Assembly (NCBI GenBank): GCA_911728435.2
Contig: OU452201.1
Coordinates: 7,130,001-7,194,000 of the forward strand
Reading direction: 5' to 3'
Length of the DNA: 64,000 nt
Source of the DNA: Apoderus coryli
Lineage: Eukaryota; Arthropoda; Insecta; Coleoptera; Attelabidae
Shown piece by piece: positions 13,501 to 24,162 of this stretch (position 1 is its first letter; every line of letters starts with the position of its first letter). A program made the position numbers and the translations under genes. The notes below the pieces were generated by a model, which was not told the DNA's origin, did not search any database, and saw nothing but the letters and a program-made list of their open reading frames with translations.

Positions 13501-16500
13501 GTATTTTGAGTTTTATAAAATTGTGTTTCGTATTGTCCAAGGTTAGTATTATAAACATTTTATAGTATTTGTTGTTATATTATGTGTGATGTTGAATTTT
13601 TCGGGAAAAAAAATATGTTGCAGAAATGCAACATCATGCATTGCGACTCATTAATTTTAGAACTTTTTATGTGTTTGGTTGACCGTGTTTTTTCCTTTTT
13701 TGTTTTTAGCATGTCGAAGGGCGATCGAAGTAAGGCACTTACCAATGATGAATTACAGTATTTTATTGACAATTTAAGTGAAATTAGTGAAGATATAAAC
13801 TTCTCAGACGTAGATTCTTTGGACGATCCAGAGTATTTTCCCGATAATGTCTTGGAGGAACAAGAGCAAGGTGAATTAGAAGATTTAGAGGTGCCTGATG
13901 AGATTTTAGATAACACCGAGGAACGGGTTGAAACAGTGATTAACCATAATAAGTCAGCAAATAATGTGTTACCCTGTAGCTCAAAATCAAAAACTGCAAA
14001 AATTGAAATAAAATGGAAGAAGAAGAATTTACTTTTGAATGAGGTTCAATTAAGTTTTAAAGGAAATGACATTATGCCCAGTAAGCTGCTTAAAATGGAA
14101 ACTCCATATGAATGTTTCCAACATTTCTTTTCAGATGATTTAGTAGAAAAAATTGTTCAAGAATCAAACTTATATGCTCAACAGTTTGACATAAACAAAC
14201 CATTAAATTTGTCAGCCAGAGAGCTAAGACGATACATTGGTATTATCATTTACATGTCTCTCGTACGACTGCCGAATACTCGTCATTATTGGTCACCAGA
14301 TATTGGTACCGATGTAGTCGCAAATTCTATGACCTTAAATAGATTCGAGAAAATTCGCCAGTTTTTACACTTTAATGACAACAACAAACATTTACCTAGG
14401 GATCATGCAGATCACGACAGACTTCATAAAATAAGACCGATAATAACTCACTTGAATGCAAAAAATTCGACAGTGCCCCTTGAAGCTAAACTTTCAGTTG
14501 ATGAACAGCTGTGTTCTACAAAGGTACATCACTACATGAAGCAATATTTGCCAATGAAACCTCACAAATGGGGTTTCAAACTATTTGTGCTTTGTGGTGT
14601 AAGTGGGTACGCTTACCACTTCGAAGTCTATTCGGGCCAAGAAAACGATAAGAGGCAAATAATAGATGCAAGTGAACCAGACCTAGGAGCTGCTGCTAAC
14701 GTAGTGGTTAGATTATCCCGAAGAATACCGAGAAATCAAAACTACAGGTTGTATTTTGACAACTATTACACCAGTCCGGCTTTGATGGTATACTTAGCAA
14801 AGAATGGAATATACAGCTTGGGAACTATCCGGCGTAATAGAATCACAAATTGCAAATTACCATCTGAAAAAGATATGAAGAAGGATCCTCGAGGCACTTG
14901 TTATGAGTTTGTAGGAGATCTTGATGGCATAGATATTTCATCTGTTGTTTGGAAGGATAACAAGATTGTAACTCTTCTGTCAACCTTTGCGGGAAAATTA
15001 CCATTAAGTACCATAAACAGATACAATAAAACAAGCAAATCTACTGCTGAAATTACTTGTCCTTTTGTTGTAAAAGAATACAACCATCACATGGGTGGAG
15101 TGGACTTGCTAGATGCTTTTATGGCAAGGCATAAAATATTGAACAAAAGCAAAAAATGGTATATGCGCTTGTTTTATCATTTCATCGATATGGCATTAGC
15201 AAATTCGTGGATTTTATTTAAAAAAATATCTACAATGCATCAAAGTGGTCAACAACATATTACACTTTTTGAATTCCGAAAACAGGTAGCACTATGTCTA
15301 ATACAAATTGGACAACACAATGCAATCAAACGAGGACGTCCAAGCAATAGCACTCTTGAAGAAACAATAAGGGCTAAGAAAAAATCAGGTCCTGCCCAAC
15401 ATGCTCCTCCAAAGGACGTTCGCCTTGATCAAGTAGGACATTGGATGATCTGGACAGATGTACGTGGTCGCTGTAAATTACCAAACTGCAAAGGGTATGC
15501 ACAAACCATATGTGAGAAATGTGGCGTGTATTTATGTTGCAACAAAAAAAATAACTGTTTTAAAGACTATCATACCACATCATAAGTTATCTGGTTAATG
15601 CATAATGTTGCAGATATGCAACAACTAGCTTTTAGCTAAAAATAGCCTTTAACTTTGTTATTAAATTTTTTCCTTATTTTTCTCTGAATAAATACATCAA
15701 AACAATCATTCAGGATTTTTTTTAGTAATTTTCAAAAAATCATGCATTTAAGGGTTAAATTCAAGTTTTATGGTTAGAGAACATGAAATTCTGACTTGAG
15801 GTTATATTTATGTATAAATTTGAGAACTTACTTATAATCGACCGGCGGTTTAAACTCCGGATTAATCGACTGCATTCTCATTATCAACATATGTCTATCC
15901 TCTTCCAAACGCTTCCTAGTCCGGAACTCTCTAGTATTCAACCTTTTACCATCACTACTGTATATCGGCTCTGGTGATGGTGACCTGCACAAACACGAAA
16001 CATCTAGCGATAACCGATTGAACTATTAATGCGTCTTTTGACATTATCGAATTTCAATATTAAAATGCGATAATTCAACAAAAAGACACAATACATTTCT
16101 TAATAATTATTAACTATAGTAATGTAGGAGAAAAGTTTTGAAAACTAAAAAGGAAAATAAATCAAAGTTAACGATACACAATATACACCGGTATGTTCAA
16201 AAACACAAGATGCACGTGTCGTCATTCATTTTACAATATATTTTGATTGTGTCTAATTCTGTTACGAACATTTTCCGTGATGGTACGTTTGACGACAACC
16301 TCATAATTAAGGCTCACAAAAGCCTGTTGTCTAGTACAATTATTATGTAAAATATTCAACATATTTAAGAAAATATAGGATGAAGGACAAGCTAACCCTA
16401 CTAGTCTGCCCAAAAGTATTTTAAAGTTCCATTACGAACATAAAATCAGAGAAGAACGATCTCAAAATGCTGTCTAAATAATTACAATATTTTTTAACAG

Positions 16501-18411
16501 CCAATGTTTTGTTTCCATGTGCTTCGAAACATTAAAGTTCGCGAATCAATTAAAATTTGGTGTATCACAGACAAATATTTCTAGAATTGCTTTACTGACA
16601 TCAAATCGTGTTCAAGAACATAAAGGTTGAAATTTTGTGCATCGCATATTTAGTGGTTATGTTAATCCTTGAAAATTTATCAACAAATTAATTTTGGTCC
16701 TATAAAGAATATAATATATGATTAGTTAAAATAATTATGTAATATTATTTTGCTGAAAAAATAAAAGGAGAATTATTAATTCTTGCTGAAATGTAAGTAA
16801 TATGAATTAATTATTTTGTTTAAAAAAGATTGATGTTACCTAAAAAAGATTAAATAGATTAAAAATATGTTATAATTATGTTTACATTGCCAAACATAAC
16901 ATACACTACGTACTATTTAAAGAGAATTTCAAGAAAATTAAAAGCTGTTCAAAAAAAACGCGCGTTTTGATGTGACTTAAAAGTTTCTTACACCAATTAA
17001 AAAATTAAAATGACGGATTTTCAGATTTATAATGTTTTTGAATTAGAACAGTGAAATAAAACCTTTAATTAAGAACTTCAATTCTACTGAAGTAATAAAC
17101 ATTCCTCTCAATCAAAGGTATATACTTCAACTGATTGAATTATTCTTTAAAGAAATAATAATAATAATATCTAATTAAAAAATATATGGAATATCTTAAT
17201 ATATTGACTGTGTTTTTGAAACCACAGGATGTTGTCAAACCACCACCCCAGGGGGCGCCACATAAAGGACCTCCTCCCTGATTAATGTGTGATCTGTTGG
17301 TTGTTGGTAGTTGAACGCTCTAAATACCTTTCCTCTGGATTGATGGGGATTCCAAGATCGCCTGAACGTAATTTCCTGCTGACTTCTTCAATTTGCAGTT
17401 GAACTGAAATAAAGCGGGTTAGAATAGGGCAAAAATGCCCAAAAGTTAGATCTGTTTGTTCATTTTAAAAACATCAAAGAAAATATACTAAATGGTAATA
17501 AATTAAGGTGTAAAAGTAAATAAATATGAAATCAAAAACTTTCCTGAAAGTCTAAACAAGTTAATAGAAATCTAGTACTTAAATCATCACCTGTAAAATG
17601 AAAATCTGTAGATTATTGTAAGCACAAATATTTAAAAAAATTACTTAATTTGTTTTTTTATAACTATTACCTACACCTACCTAAATATTCACTACTGTTA
17701 CTTACCAATTAAGATTAAAAGAAATAAGGAAGTACTTGGATTTGACAAATTATTTAAATTTAATGGAAATAAACTTACGTAAATATGCCTGTTCCTGGTC
17801 CTTATCCAAGTTGGGGGGCAATATCGTCGGCATTCCTGGTATAAATATCTTTTCATGTTCACTTCCGCCCCACCGAGAACGTCTCTTACGTCTTCTTTCA
17901 GCTTCTGACAGAGATTCTTGACTACCTGTAAATATTTTAATTATTGAATTATGTAGGTACTTAGGTACATTGAATACACGTAGCTAAATAAAACTGAATA
18001 ATGCTTACATGTCGAATGGTTGGAATTCTCGCCTTGAGCTTGCTGTAAAAGACTTGCAAAATTTCTACTTGCAGCAAGACTAGCCAGAGTATCTGCTATC
18101 ATTTTATCGCCATCCGGTTCTGGTGGTGTAACTTCACGTTGTTTTCGCTCCTTACTTCTACTCCTAGACCTGTCACGTTCGCGCCTTTCCCGATGGTCTC
18201 TTTCACGGTTGTCTCGGTCCCTGTCCCTTTCTCTATCCCTATCTCGATCACGGTGTCTTGACTCCCTGTCTCGACTACGTCTCCGGCGATCCCTATCACG
18301 ATCTCTATCCCTATCACGATCTCGATCCCTATCACGATCTCGATCCCTATCACGCTCTCTGTCCCTGTCTCTCTCTCTAGATCTATCACGGTGTCTTGAA
18401 GAGGAGCCCAT
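10580..18411 (-). CDS. SF1: Splicing factor 1 / branchpoint-binding protein
   Basis: SF1 binds the intron branchpoint and cooperates with U2AF in the nucleus. Ten coding exons on the minus strand join in phase to 620 aa: 18411-18009, 17925-17779, 17403-17328, 15984-15832, 12962-12856, 12280-12114, 11651-11493, 11433-11259, 11141-10992 and 10905-10580. Residues ~5-85 are an RD/RE-rich tract encoded by a near-repeat of hexamers. Residues ~145-155 ([11 protein letters not shown]) form a U2AF-ligand motif centred on W153. RSPSPEPIY (~209) carries the SPSP phosphorylation motif. The STAR/KH domain (~255-351) includes [16 protein letters not shown]. Two CCHC zinc knuckles follow, C392-x2-C-x4-H-x4-C405 and C417-x2-C-x4-H-x4-C430; the first is split by an intron. 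The last ~170 residues are proline-rich. All domains known for SF1 are present. The 5' flank is shared with the divergent NIFK-like gene. AATAAA on the minus strand at 10369-10364 is one possible poly(A) signal. Confidence 0.97.
11744..12045. repeat. Inverted repeat with hammerhead-like arms in an SF1 intron
   Basis: The left arm (about 11744-11830) and right arm (about 11945-12045) are reverse complements, with a ~110-bp loop. For example AAAATTACAAAAAGCTATTT faces AAATAGCTTTTTGTAATTTT. Both arms carry a hammerhead-like core on opposite strands. The element lies wholly inside the SF1 intron 11652-12113 and leaves both splice sites untouched. Confidence 0.75.
11975..12022 (+). ncRNA. Hammerhead-ribozyme-like motif
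   Basis: The core CTGAGGA (11983-11989) is followed by one extra T, a 5-bp stem GGGGC/GCTCC with a 5-nt loop, GAAA (12006-12009), CATG and TA. ACATGT forms a three-pair palindromic helix III with no loop, and GTA would be the cleavage triplet. Helix I pairs ACCA-side bases 11977-11982 with 12016-12021, with one mismatch (C opposite T). The opposite arm carries a more decayed copy on the minus strand (11800-11757), where helix I (AACCA/TGGTT) is intact but GAAA reads GAAT. Whether it cleaves cannot be judged from sequence alone. Confidence 0.5.
13088..13246 (+). other. Exon-like open frame cut by the piggyBac target site
   Basis: The frame starting at 13088 reads through 53 codons with protein-like composition ([20 protein letters not shown], then [14 protein letters not shown], then [13 protein letters not shown]). 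It ends at a TAA that overlaps the TTAA target of the piggyBac insertion. It is on the strand opposite to SF1, inside an SF1 intron. CTAAAG and TTTCAG are possible acceptors upstream. It could be a gene fragment, a retrocopy exon or chance. I do not recognise the peptide, which has a coiled-coil look. Confidence 0.25.
13266..13632. repeat. Three subterminal palindromes, left end of piggyBac
   Basis: GTTGCAGAAATGCAAC occurs at 13266-13281 and 13617-13632, and GTTGCAGAAGTGCAAC at 13339-13354. Each is a 6-bp inverted repeat around a 4-bp spacer. A fourth copy is near the right end. Position and symmetry suggest binding sites for a dimeric transposase, perhaps through its C-terminal cysteine-rich domain; this is inference. 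Confidence 0.75.
13711..15585 (+). CDS. piggyBac-family transposase
   Basis: This DDE/D transposase of 624 aa cuts and pastes the surrounding element at TTAA sites. The frame is open upstream to 13582, but [10 protein letters not shown] at 13711 is the more likely start: it follows TTTTTAGC and begins the acidic N-terminal region typical of the family. The predicted catalytic aspartates are D264 (in SVDEQLC), D350 (in YFDNYYTS) and D465 (in [10 protein letters not shown]), in the order and spacing of piggyBac D268, D346 and D447. [14 protein letters not shown] follows the third Asp, as in the family. The last ~40 residues are rich in Cys and His ([16 protein letters not shown]), matching the piggyBac cross-brace zinc domain. 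No stop or frameshift is present, so the protein may be functional. Confidence 0.95.
   Translation: MSKGDRSKALTNDELQYFIDNLSEISEDINFSDVDSLDDPEYFPDNVLEEQEQGELEDLEVPDEILDNTEERVETVINHNKSANNVLPCSSKSKTAKIEIKWKKKNLLLNEVQLSFKGNDIMPSKLLKMETPYECFQHFFSDDLVEKIVQESNLYAQQFDINKPLNLSARELRRYIGIIIYMSLVRLPNTRHYWSPDIGTDVVANSMTLNRFEKIRQFLHFNDNNKHLPRDHADHDRLHKIRPIITHLNAKNSTVPLEAKLSVDEQLCSTKVHHYMKQYLPMKPHKWGFKLFVLCGVSGYAYHFEVYSGQENDKRQIIDASEPDLGAAANVVVRLSRRIPRNQNYRLYFDNYYTSPALMVYLAKNGIYSLGTIRRNRITNCKLPSEKDMKKDPRGTCYEFVGDLDGIDISSVVWKDNKIVTLLSTFAGKLPLSTINRYNKTSKSTAEITCPFVVKEYNHHMGGVDLLDAFMARHKILNKSKKWYMRLFYHFIDMALANSWILFKKISTMHQSGQQHITLFEFRKQVALCLIQIGQHNAIKRGRPSNSTLEETIRAKKKSGPAQHAPPKDVRLDQVGHWMIWTDVRGRCKLPNCKGYAQTICEKCGVYLCCNKKNNCFKDYHTTS
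15607..15622. repeat. Subterminal palindrome, right end of piggyBac
   Basis: GTTGCAGATATGCAAC is the fourth copy of the 16-bp palindrome. It lies 22 bp after the transposase stop and ~130 bp from the right terminal repeat. Three copies on the left and one on the right give the asymmetric layout often seen in piggyBac elements. Confidence 0.7.
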
Positions 18412-19019
18412 ATTATTAATACGCTACGATTTAATTATATTGTCGAATTTCTGATTAATTTTTCCACAAAACTTTGATATAATGCAAATGGCCGGTTTAG
18501 GATAACTAACACACCACTAACTATTAAATAATTATAATGACACCACACAAGCTACAAACGTACACTGAACCCTGAATCTGAATATCAGAGTCTGATAATC
18601 AGACAATAATGTTTGACTGAATACTTATATGTCAATGCTAATGTCATTTGTCAATAATGTTTGACTTAATCCTTATATGTCATTTGTCAATAAATTATAT
18701 CGATCAAATGTCATATATAAAACATCATCATTCTACATCTCAGTTCAGCTAAACTGATGTAACAAGATCATTTGTTACTCAGTTGTAAATTATATTTTCT
18801 CACTTAACTGTAATCTGTAATCATTGTCTTTTCCTTTGAAAGACAATGCTGTAATCTAAACTACTAAACTTTTGAAGGTGTTATAGGGAATGCCCGATCG
18901 AAGTGTTAAAAATAATTGTTGACATTTGATGTTGAAATATAATGCTCTTAGTTGCAAAAGATTACTTTTGTAAAGTGAGCGACCGACTGAGTGAAGTGAG
19001 TGAAAACATGATACAGGAC
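18412..19019. other. SF1 5' flank
   Basis: This is the upstream region of SF1, and of the NIFK-like gene before the MITE insertion. It contains direct repeats of a ~60-bp unit around 18595-18700 built on TGTTTGACT, CTTATATGTCA and CATTTGTCAATAA. No gene seen. Confidence 0.4.
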
Positions 19020-19747
19020 TAGGGATGTCAAAATAAATAAATATATCGATATATTGAATCAAATGATATATCGAAACTATATATCGATATACTCGATATA
19101 TCGAATAGAAAATATCGATATTTTATATATATCGATATATTTGCTATATTTTATTTTACAGTGGATTGTAGTTGTAAATATACCTGAAATTTTAAAGATT
19201 CAAATAATGAAATAAAATAGTATTCATTAAAATTTATTTGCCTGAAAATACATATGCAAACGTAAGAATATTTGTTAGAAATAATTACATTAGGTTAGGT
19301 CAATTAATTCAAAATTTTCTGGAACACAATTTTTGTTGTGAGCGTCGACTGCTACGGCAACACAACAAGGACCTTTAAGTTTTAAACCTGTGTATGTAAG
19401 CTGCTTTCTTTCGCTACTGATTTCAGGATCCAAACGCGTTTGGATTCACATGTTCTTTCGCTAAAAACGCATTTTCTGATTCATCCCCACTTTAGCGCCT
19501 ATCGCGATCCGGATAGGTAATCCCCTTGCCTCTTTTAGGTAAACTTATCGAGCCTTCAGAAATCCAACAAATCCTGATTAATAAATCCGGATCAATAAAA
19601 CTAGCGAAAGAAAGCAGCTGTAGCAGATACATTTATTTTGATAATGTACCGATATATCGTGTTGTATATATCGATATTTGTTTCGATATATCGAAAGAAA
19701 TATATCGATTAAAATATATCGATATATTCAAAAAAATCCCATCCCTA
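19020..19747. mobile_element. hAT-type MITE with 8-bp target duplication
   Basis: The 728-bp element begins TAGGGATG and ends CATCCCTA. It is flanked on both sides by TACAGGAC (19012-19019 and 19748-19755), the 8-bp target duplication expected of hAT transposons. Both subterminal regions are crowded with ATATCGATAT-type palindromes in inverted arrangement. No transposase frame is present, so it is non-autonomous. It separates the divergent SF1 and NIFK-like genes and ends only ~150 bp upstream of the NIFK-like start codon. Confidence 0.85.
19399..19619. mobile_element. Smaller MITE nested in the hAT MITE
   Basis: This 221-bp segment has an 18-bp terminal inverted repeat: AGCTGCTTTCTTTCGCTA on the left and TAGCGAAAGAAAGCAGCT on the right. 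The interior contains more short inverted motifs (GGATCCGGAT-like). A rearranged relative lies at about 21528-21780, which shows that it is a separate repeat family. Confidence 0.65.
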
Positions 19748-19896
19748 TACAGGACCTAACCTTATTGAATGAAATGAGAGCTCAGCAAGTTGGCAATTGG
19801 CAGTTGTCTAAAATATAATTACTTGTAGTTCACACGTGTTGGTGTTGGGTATTTTTTGTGTTTTGTAAAAAAGGCATATATATATATATCAAAATT

Positions 19897-21044
19897 ATGG
19901 CAAAAACTTCCTCAAAAGGCAGCCAGCCGGTTAATCCTCTCAAAAGTACATTAAAGGTATTGTAAACTGCTAGTTAACCAACTAGAACAAAATGTTTAAC
20001 ATAACCTAATTTCAGAAAAATAAAATTATTCAAAAGAAATACAAATTGGCACAAGAAGATGTTCATAAAAAACGTGGGTTGATATATGTGTCGCACATAC
20101 CGCATGGATTCTTTGAAATGCAAATGAAAGACTACTTTAATCAATTTGGTCGAGTGACCAATATATTGCTATGTCGGTCTGGTAAGACTGGCAACTCTAA
20201 AGGATATGGTTACGTTGAATTTCAAAATCCTAAGGTAGCCAAAATTGTCGCTCGTGCGATGGACAATTATGTCATGTTCAAGAAGAGATTAGTCGGTAAG
20301 AATTAAGAATAAATTTTAGATATGTTATTCGGTACTGATGTTTTTCTTGTTTTAGTTCAACTAGTTCCATACGAAGAACGTCCTAAGCAATTATTTCATG
20401 GCAACTACAACACAGCGGGAAATTATGCGACAAAAAGGAAACGATTACGTGATATTTCCGCAAAAAATAAAATAATCCCGGATGAAACAGTGTTAAAACG
20501 AGCGAAAAATGCTATACAAAAACTAAACAAACGCCTGCAGAAGCTTCACAAATCGGGTATTACATGTAATGTGGAACCAGTGAGTGTACCTCTACCGATC
20601 AAACAAGAAAAAGTCTCAAAACCGAATTCAGAATGCGATGAATCTGATGATTCAGAAATAGAGTTCAGGATACCGAAAGTTGAGCCACAATCATCAGAAC
20701 ACAGTAAATCACCATCAACATCGTCATCAACCTCACGAAACTATAAAGACAGAAATAGTAAAGCCTTGGTGACCAAATCGGTAGATTCCGTGAAAAATTT
20801 AGTCAAGAAAACAAGTTCAGATAGAAGTGACAACGTTCCTTTGATTTCAAGTCCAAAGGGAAATAGTCTTATTGTTAAAAAACATAAAAGAGTGTCTAAA
20901 CAGGGTATAACAAAGAAACCCGTGAAATTGAATAGTGACACTGTAAAAAAGATTGCGAGAGAGTTGATCAGAAAAAAAGGCACGCCGTTATTGAATCTTA
21001 TCAGTACCAATAAACATACGAAAAAGGCTTCAAAGAAAAAGTAG
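19897..21044 (+). CDS. NIFK: MKI67 FHA-interacting nucleolar phosphoprotein-like RRM protein
   Basis: Three exons (19897-19956, 20016-20295 and 20356-21044) join in phase to 342 aa. An RRM occupies residues ~41-120, with RNP2 LIYVSHIP (42-49) and RNP1 KGYGYVEF (82-89). The RRM linker SGKTGNSKGYGYVEFQNPKV matches the NIFK family. The C-terminal ~210 residues are Lys/Ser-rich, with acidic patches and a basic end (KKASKKK), as expected of a nucleolar protein. Known family members act in rRNA maturation and bind the Ki-67 FHA domain. I see no clear FHA-binding segment, which is common in invertebrate members. ATG at 19897 is the first in-frame start after the hAT MITE. It is divergent from SF1. 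Confidence 0.9.
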
Positions 21045-21114
21045 CTGTCAAAAATATCCATACACCTAGTTAATATCAGTTGTGATAAAATTGTTGGTAA
21101 CCAATAACATATTA

Positions 21115-21120
21115 AATAAA
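21115..21120 (+). terminator. NIFK: Poly(A) signal of the NIFK-like gene
   Basis: AATAAA lies 70 bp after the stop codon, followed by a T-rich segment. The position fits a short 3' UTR. Confidence 0.65.
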
Positions 21121-24100
21121 CCTTGTGCTTTCTAATTTTTTTGTTAGTTTGTTAATTTTCACTTCGGTACCTACCTAACACCTTCCATAGATTAAAAATA
21201 GTGTTTAAACTGCTTGTGCTTTTTGTCTCAATGCTTTAACCAAAGATTAATGTACACAAAAATCAAAGATTAATGTCGTCTACATTAATCTTCTGCATTC
21301 CACAACGTCGCGTGGCCACTAGTTGTGCAAACGTATTGTAAACTGCATCCCTGCAAACTATATTTTTTTAAATATCGATGTTTTGTTAATGTACATTAAT
21401 CTTTGGTTTCGAAGTCCCAGCACTAATTACTACTATATGTCATCCATGTGTCATGTATGCGCATAAATACCTATATCAAGTTATAACTCTCGAGTACCTC
21501 AGCTCAGTATAAGAAACAATAGTTATTAGCTGCTTTCTTTCGATAGTTTGCTTGATCCGGATCATGATTTGTGGGATTTCTGAATCGTGATTCTTTCCAT
21601 TGCTATAGATAAGAAACGAAAGAACGCTTGATAGATATAACCTAAAAGTTCGACGACATTTTAGAAAAGAAATGTTCAGAGGTTAGAATTTTATGTTCGA
21701 ATCATATTTTTTAAATTTCCGGAGAGGCAAGGGGACTACGGATCCGGATCGCGATGGGCGCTAAAGTGGAGATGAGTCAGAAAATTTACATGAAATCATT
21801 ATATACAAAACAAAAAGATAACTTTTTGTGTGTTGAGCTATTCGTGCCTTAGGGGCACCAGTTTATCATTTCTATTTTTTTTTGATATTACTTGTACTTT
21901 TAAAGATTTCATAGTCAAATATCACTTGGACCTAAAATAGCTTAGCATCTCAAGACATCAGATCTAGACAGAGTAGTCTTTTCCTAGATATCGATACCTA
22001 TTTGGCGTTTTTGTAGTGCTCTGATCAAACCATACTCGTGAGACCAGGTAACAACATAGAGATAGTATAGTTCCACCACAACAACCTGTTTCAATGTTTT
22101 CATTGGTTGTTGGCGCGGTCACGTGCTCGATTTATCCGCTTACAAACAAGAAATGCCTTTCATTTATTTTATAGTTTTGCATTTACGTTAGTAGACAGAT
22201 ACATATTTAGAAGTTGTTTATGTATTAGTGTTTTCTTTAAATTACTTATTTGTTTATTAAAAATTTTTATCTAGTGATTCCGTTAAAATCGCGATCCAAA
22301 TGACGACAAGTTGTTTTTAGTAGGTATCGAACGAAATTGATATATTTAAATTGAGCCTGCGAAATTCCAATCTATAACAGATAATGGTTTATCAAATTTA
22401 ATTTGTTTGCCAATTAAATAATGTTTGGTGTTTATTATTAAGTGTTTCCACTAATTGTAACCAAATAATATATTCAGTGTATTCTTTAATTAACTAATGT
22501 GTATTTAAACATATCAACCCGTTTTTTTTTTCCGGTGTTAGCAAATACTATACCGGGTAATATCAAACAAAGGTAGAACACACATTGCAACGTTTGTTTT
22601 ATCAGGTACAATCTTAATTTAAGGTAAAATCTCTTCTATAGTTTCCTAATCCTAGTTTGAACGTTTGTTAAAATATTTTAATGATCTTAACTTTGACAAT
22701 ATTTGCAAAAGTAGGGGACTTTTAAAGATTTGGAACAGCCAGGTCCATATAAAACTTATTTTAAGTTTCTATTAAGGGTCAGGAGTTATTCATCGTCCGA
22801 GTTTCAAAAAGTAGTCCGTTTCTTATGGTTAATATTTGTAGTTAATAACAGTCTACTGGTTAGCTAATAATACTGGTCCTTGCGGGAGCGTAACAACAGT
22901 TGACACACTGAACGAGCAAGCAGCGGTAGGTTGTAAATGAAAGAAGCGGCATCTGGTGCAACAGGTGTGTTTCACAGAGAAAGTTTAAAATTCAAACATG
23001 GTTCAGGGCTCCATACTGCACTACTAGATCATGTAATACAGTAGAAATCTATCACCTGTCTATTTTGTTAGGTTTTAGAGATGTCAATAAGAAAGTGCTA
23101 AAGGCAAAAACTTACTTTTGTACAGCTTTGAAAATAAACAGTTCTAACTCAACAAAAAAAAAAACTTCCAGAAATATATATTTCTCCTGAATTATACCTA
23201 CAGCTAGATTTGTAGAAAGCAATTTAGTGTGCTTAAGCTGGTCACTTTTACTTCATCAAACTATAGCCCCAAGCCATCGTCTGATTAAAATTACCATAAC
23301 ACAATAATAGATGTGTGATGGAGATATTTATATATTCCGTATTTTAATTTTGTTGACATATTCATATACGAAACGGCTCTAGCCTTGCTTAAAGGTCGAA
23401 AAGGGAGGTAGAAGTGTTCATTATTTCGATAATATGCAAGACGAGGGGGTAATAACTGACCTGATTCTTCCAAAAAGCAGATTGTCTACCAGGAATGACG
23501 AATGACCACAAAAGAAGGAAAATAACCCTACCCTGTGGGCGACAGCCTATCTGCAACGCACAATTTATACGTGTATTCACGGAAGTTATTACCTCCTCGA
23601 TGGAAACGGCACAGAATGAAAATATCTTCGTTATATATTAAATGAACTAATCCACATTGGTGCCTACATCTTGCAGACTATCCTCGTATAAATTATTTGC
23701 TTATCTCTTGGCATTTATTGAGACAGACATCAACCGATGGAATGCAGAATACTTATAAATTTAAAGGTGTGTTGTTAGTAGGTATTCCGAACAATATCCA
23801 CAGAGACAAAACAATTTTGTTATTTTCAAATAATAAATTACCCGTTCGATTTGTTTATAATTTAAAATGTGATAGTTATGTTGAGAACATTTAGCTTACG
23901 AAGAACATATGTGGTGCATTTTAAAAAGTAATAAATTATATAAAAAATACTCTACCGTTATGTGACCTGTAAGAACATCAGTTTAGTGTTGTTGCTCTTC
24001 GGTTTCTAAAAGTGTTGTTTCTTCTTTTCTTTATATTGGTGAAGAGAGGATAATGTGTGTGCTACATTTGCTTCAGTCAGTGAAGCGGTTAATATCCTAA

Positions 24101-24162
24101 CAAATACGCAATATATAAATAAAAACAAATGACTATCAAAGTAAACAAATATAATTCGCAAG
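21121..24162. other. Intergenic with MITE relative
   Basis: No coding exon seen. About 21528-21780 shares blocks with the 221-bp MITE at 19399: AGCTGCTTTCTTTCG, GAGGCAAGGGGACTACGGAT, GGGCGCTAAAGTGGAGATGA and GGATCCGGATCGCGAT. The blocks are rearranged, so this is a related, decayed element. Short repeats of CAAAGATTAATGT occur at 21240-21290 and in inverted form near 21392. The last ~160 bp are probably promoter and 5' UTR of the gene that starts at 24163. Confidence 0.45.

Larger units (their letters stand above)
13250..15754 (+). mobile_element. Intact piggyBac-family transposon
   Basis: The element is 2505 bp long. The ends are CCCTTAAATGCATG on the left and CATGCATTTAAGGG on the right, a perfect 14-bp inverted repeat. 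TTAA flanks both sides (13246-13249 and 15755-15758), the piggyBac target duplication. Both subterminal regions hold copies of a 16-bp palindrome. The transposase frame is uninterrupted. It lies in the SF1 intron 12963-15831 in the opposite orientation to SF1, ending only 77 bp from the 5' splice site. Intact ends, target duplication and reading frame together suggest a recent insertion. Confidence 0.96.

Noticed and set aside
13582..13710. Extended N-terminus of the piggyBac transposase
   Set aside because: The extra 43 residues overlap a subterminal palindrome and are hydrophobic. [10 protein letters not shown] at 13711 fits the family better.
18099..18454. Frames overlapping the SF1 RD-repeat exon
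   Set aside because: They are shadows of the hexamer repeat; the true frame is fixed by splicing to the downstream SF1 exons.
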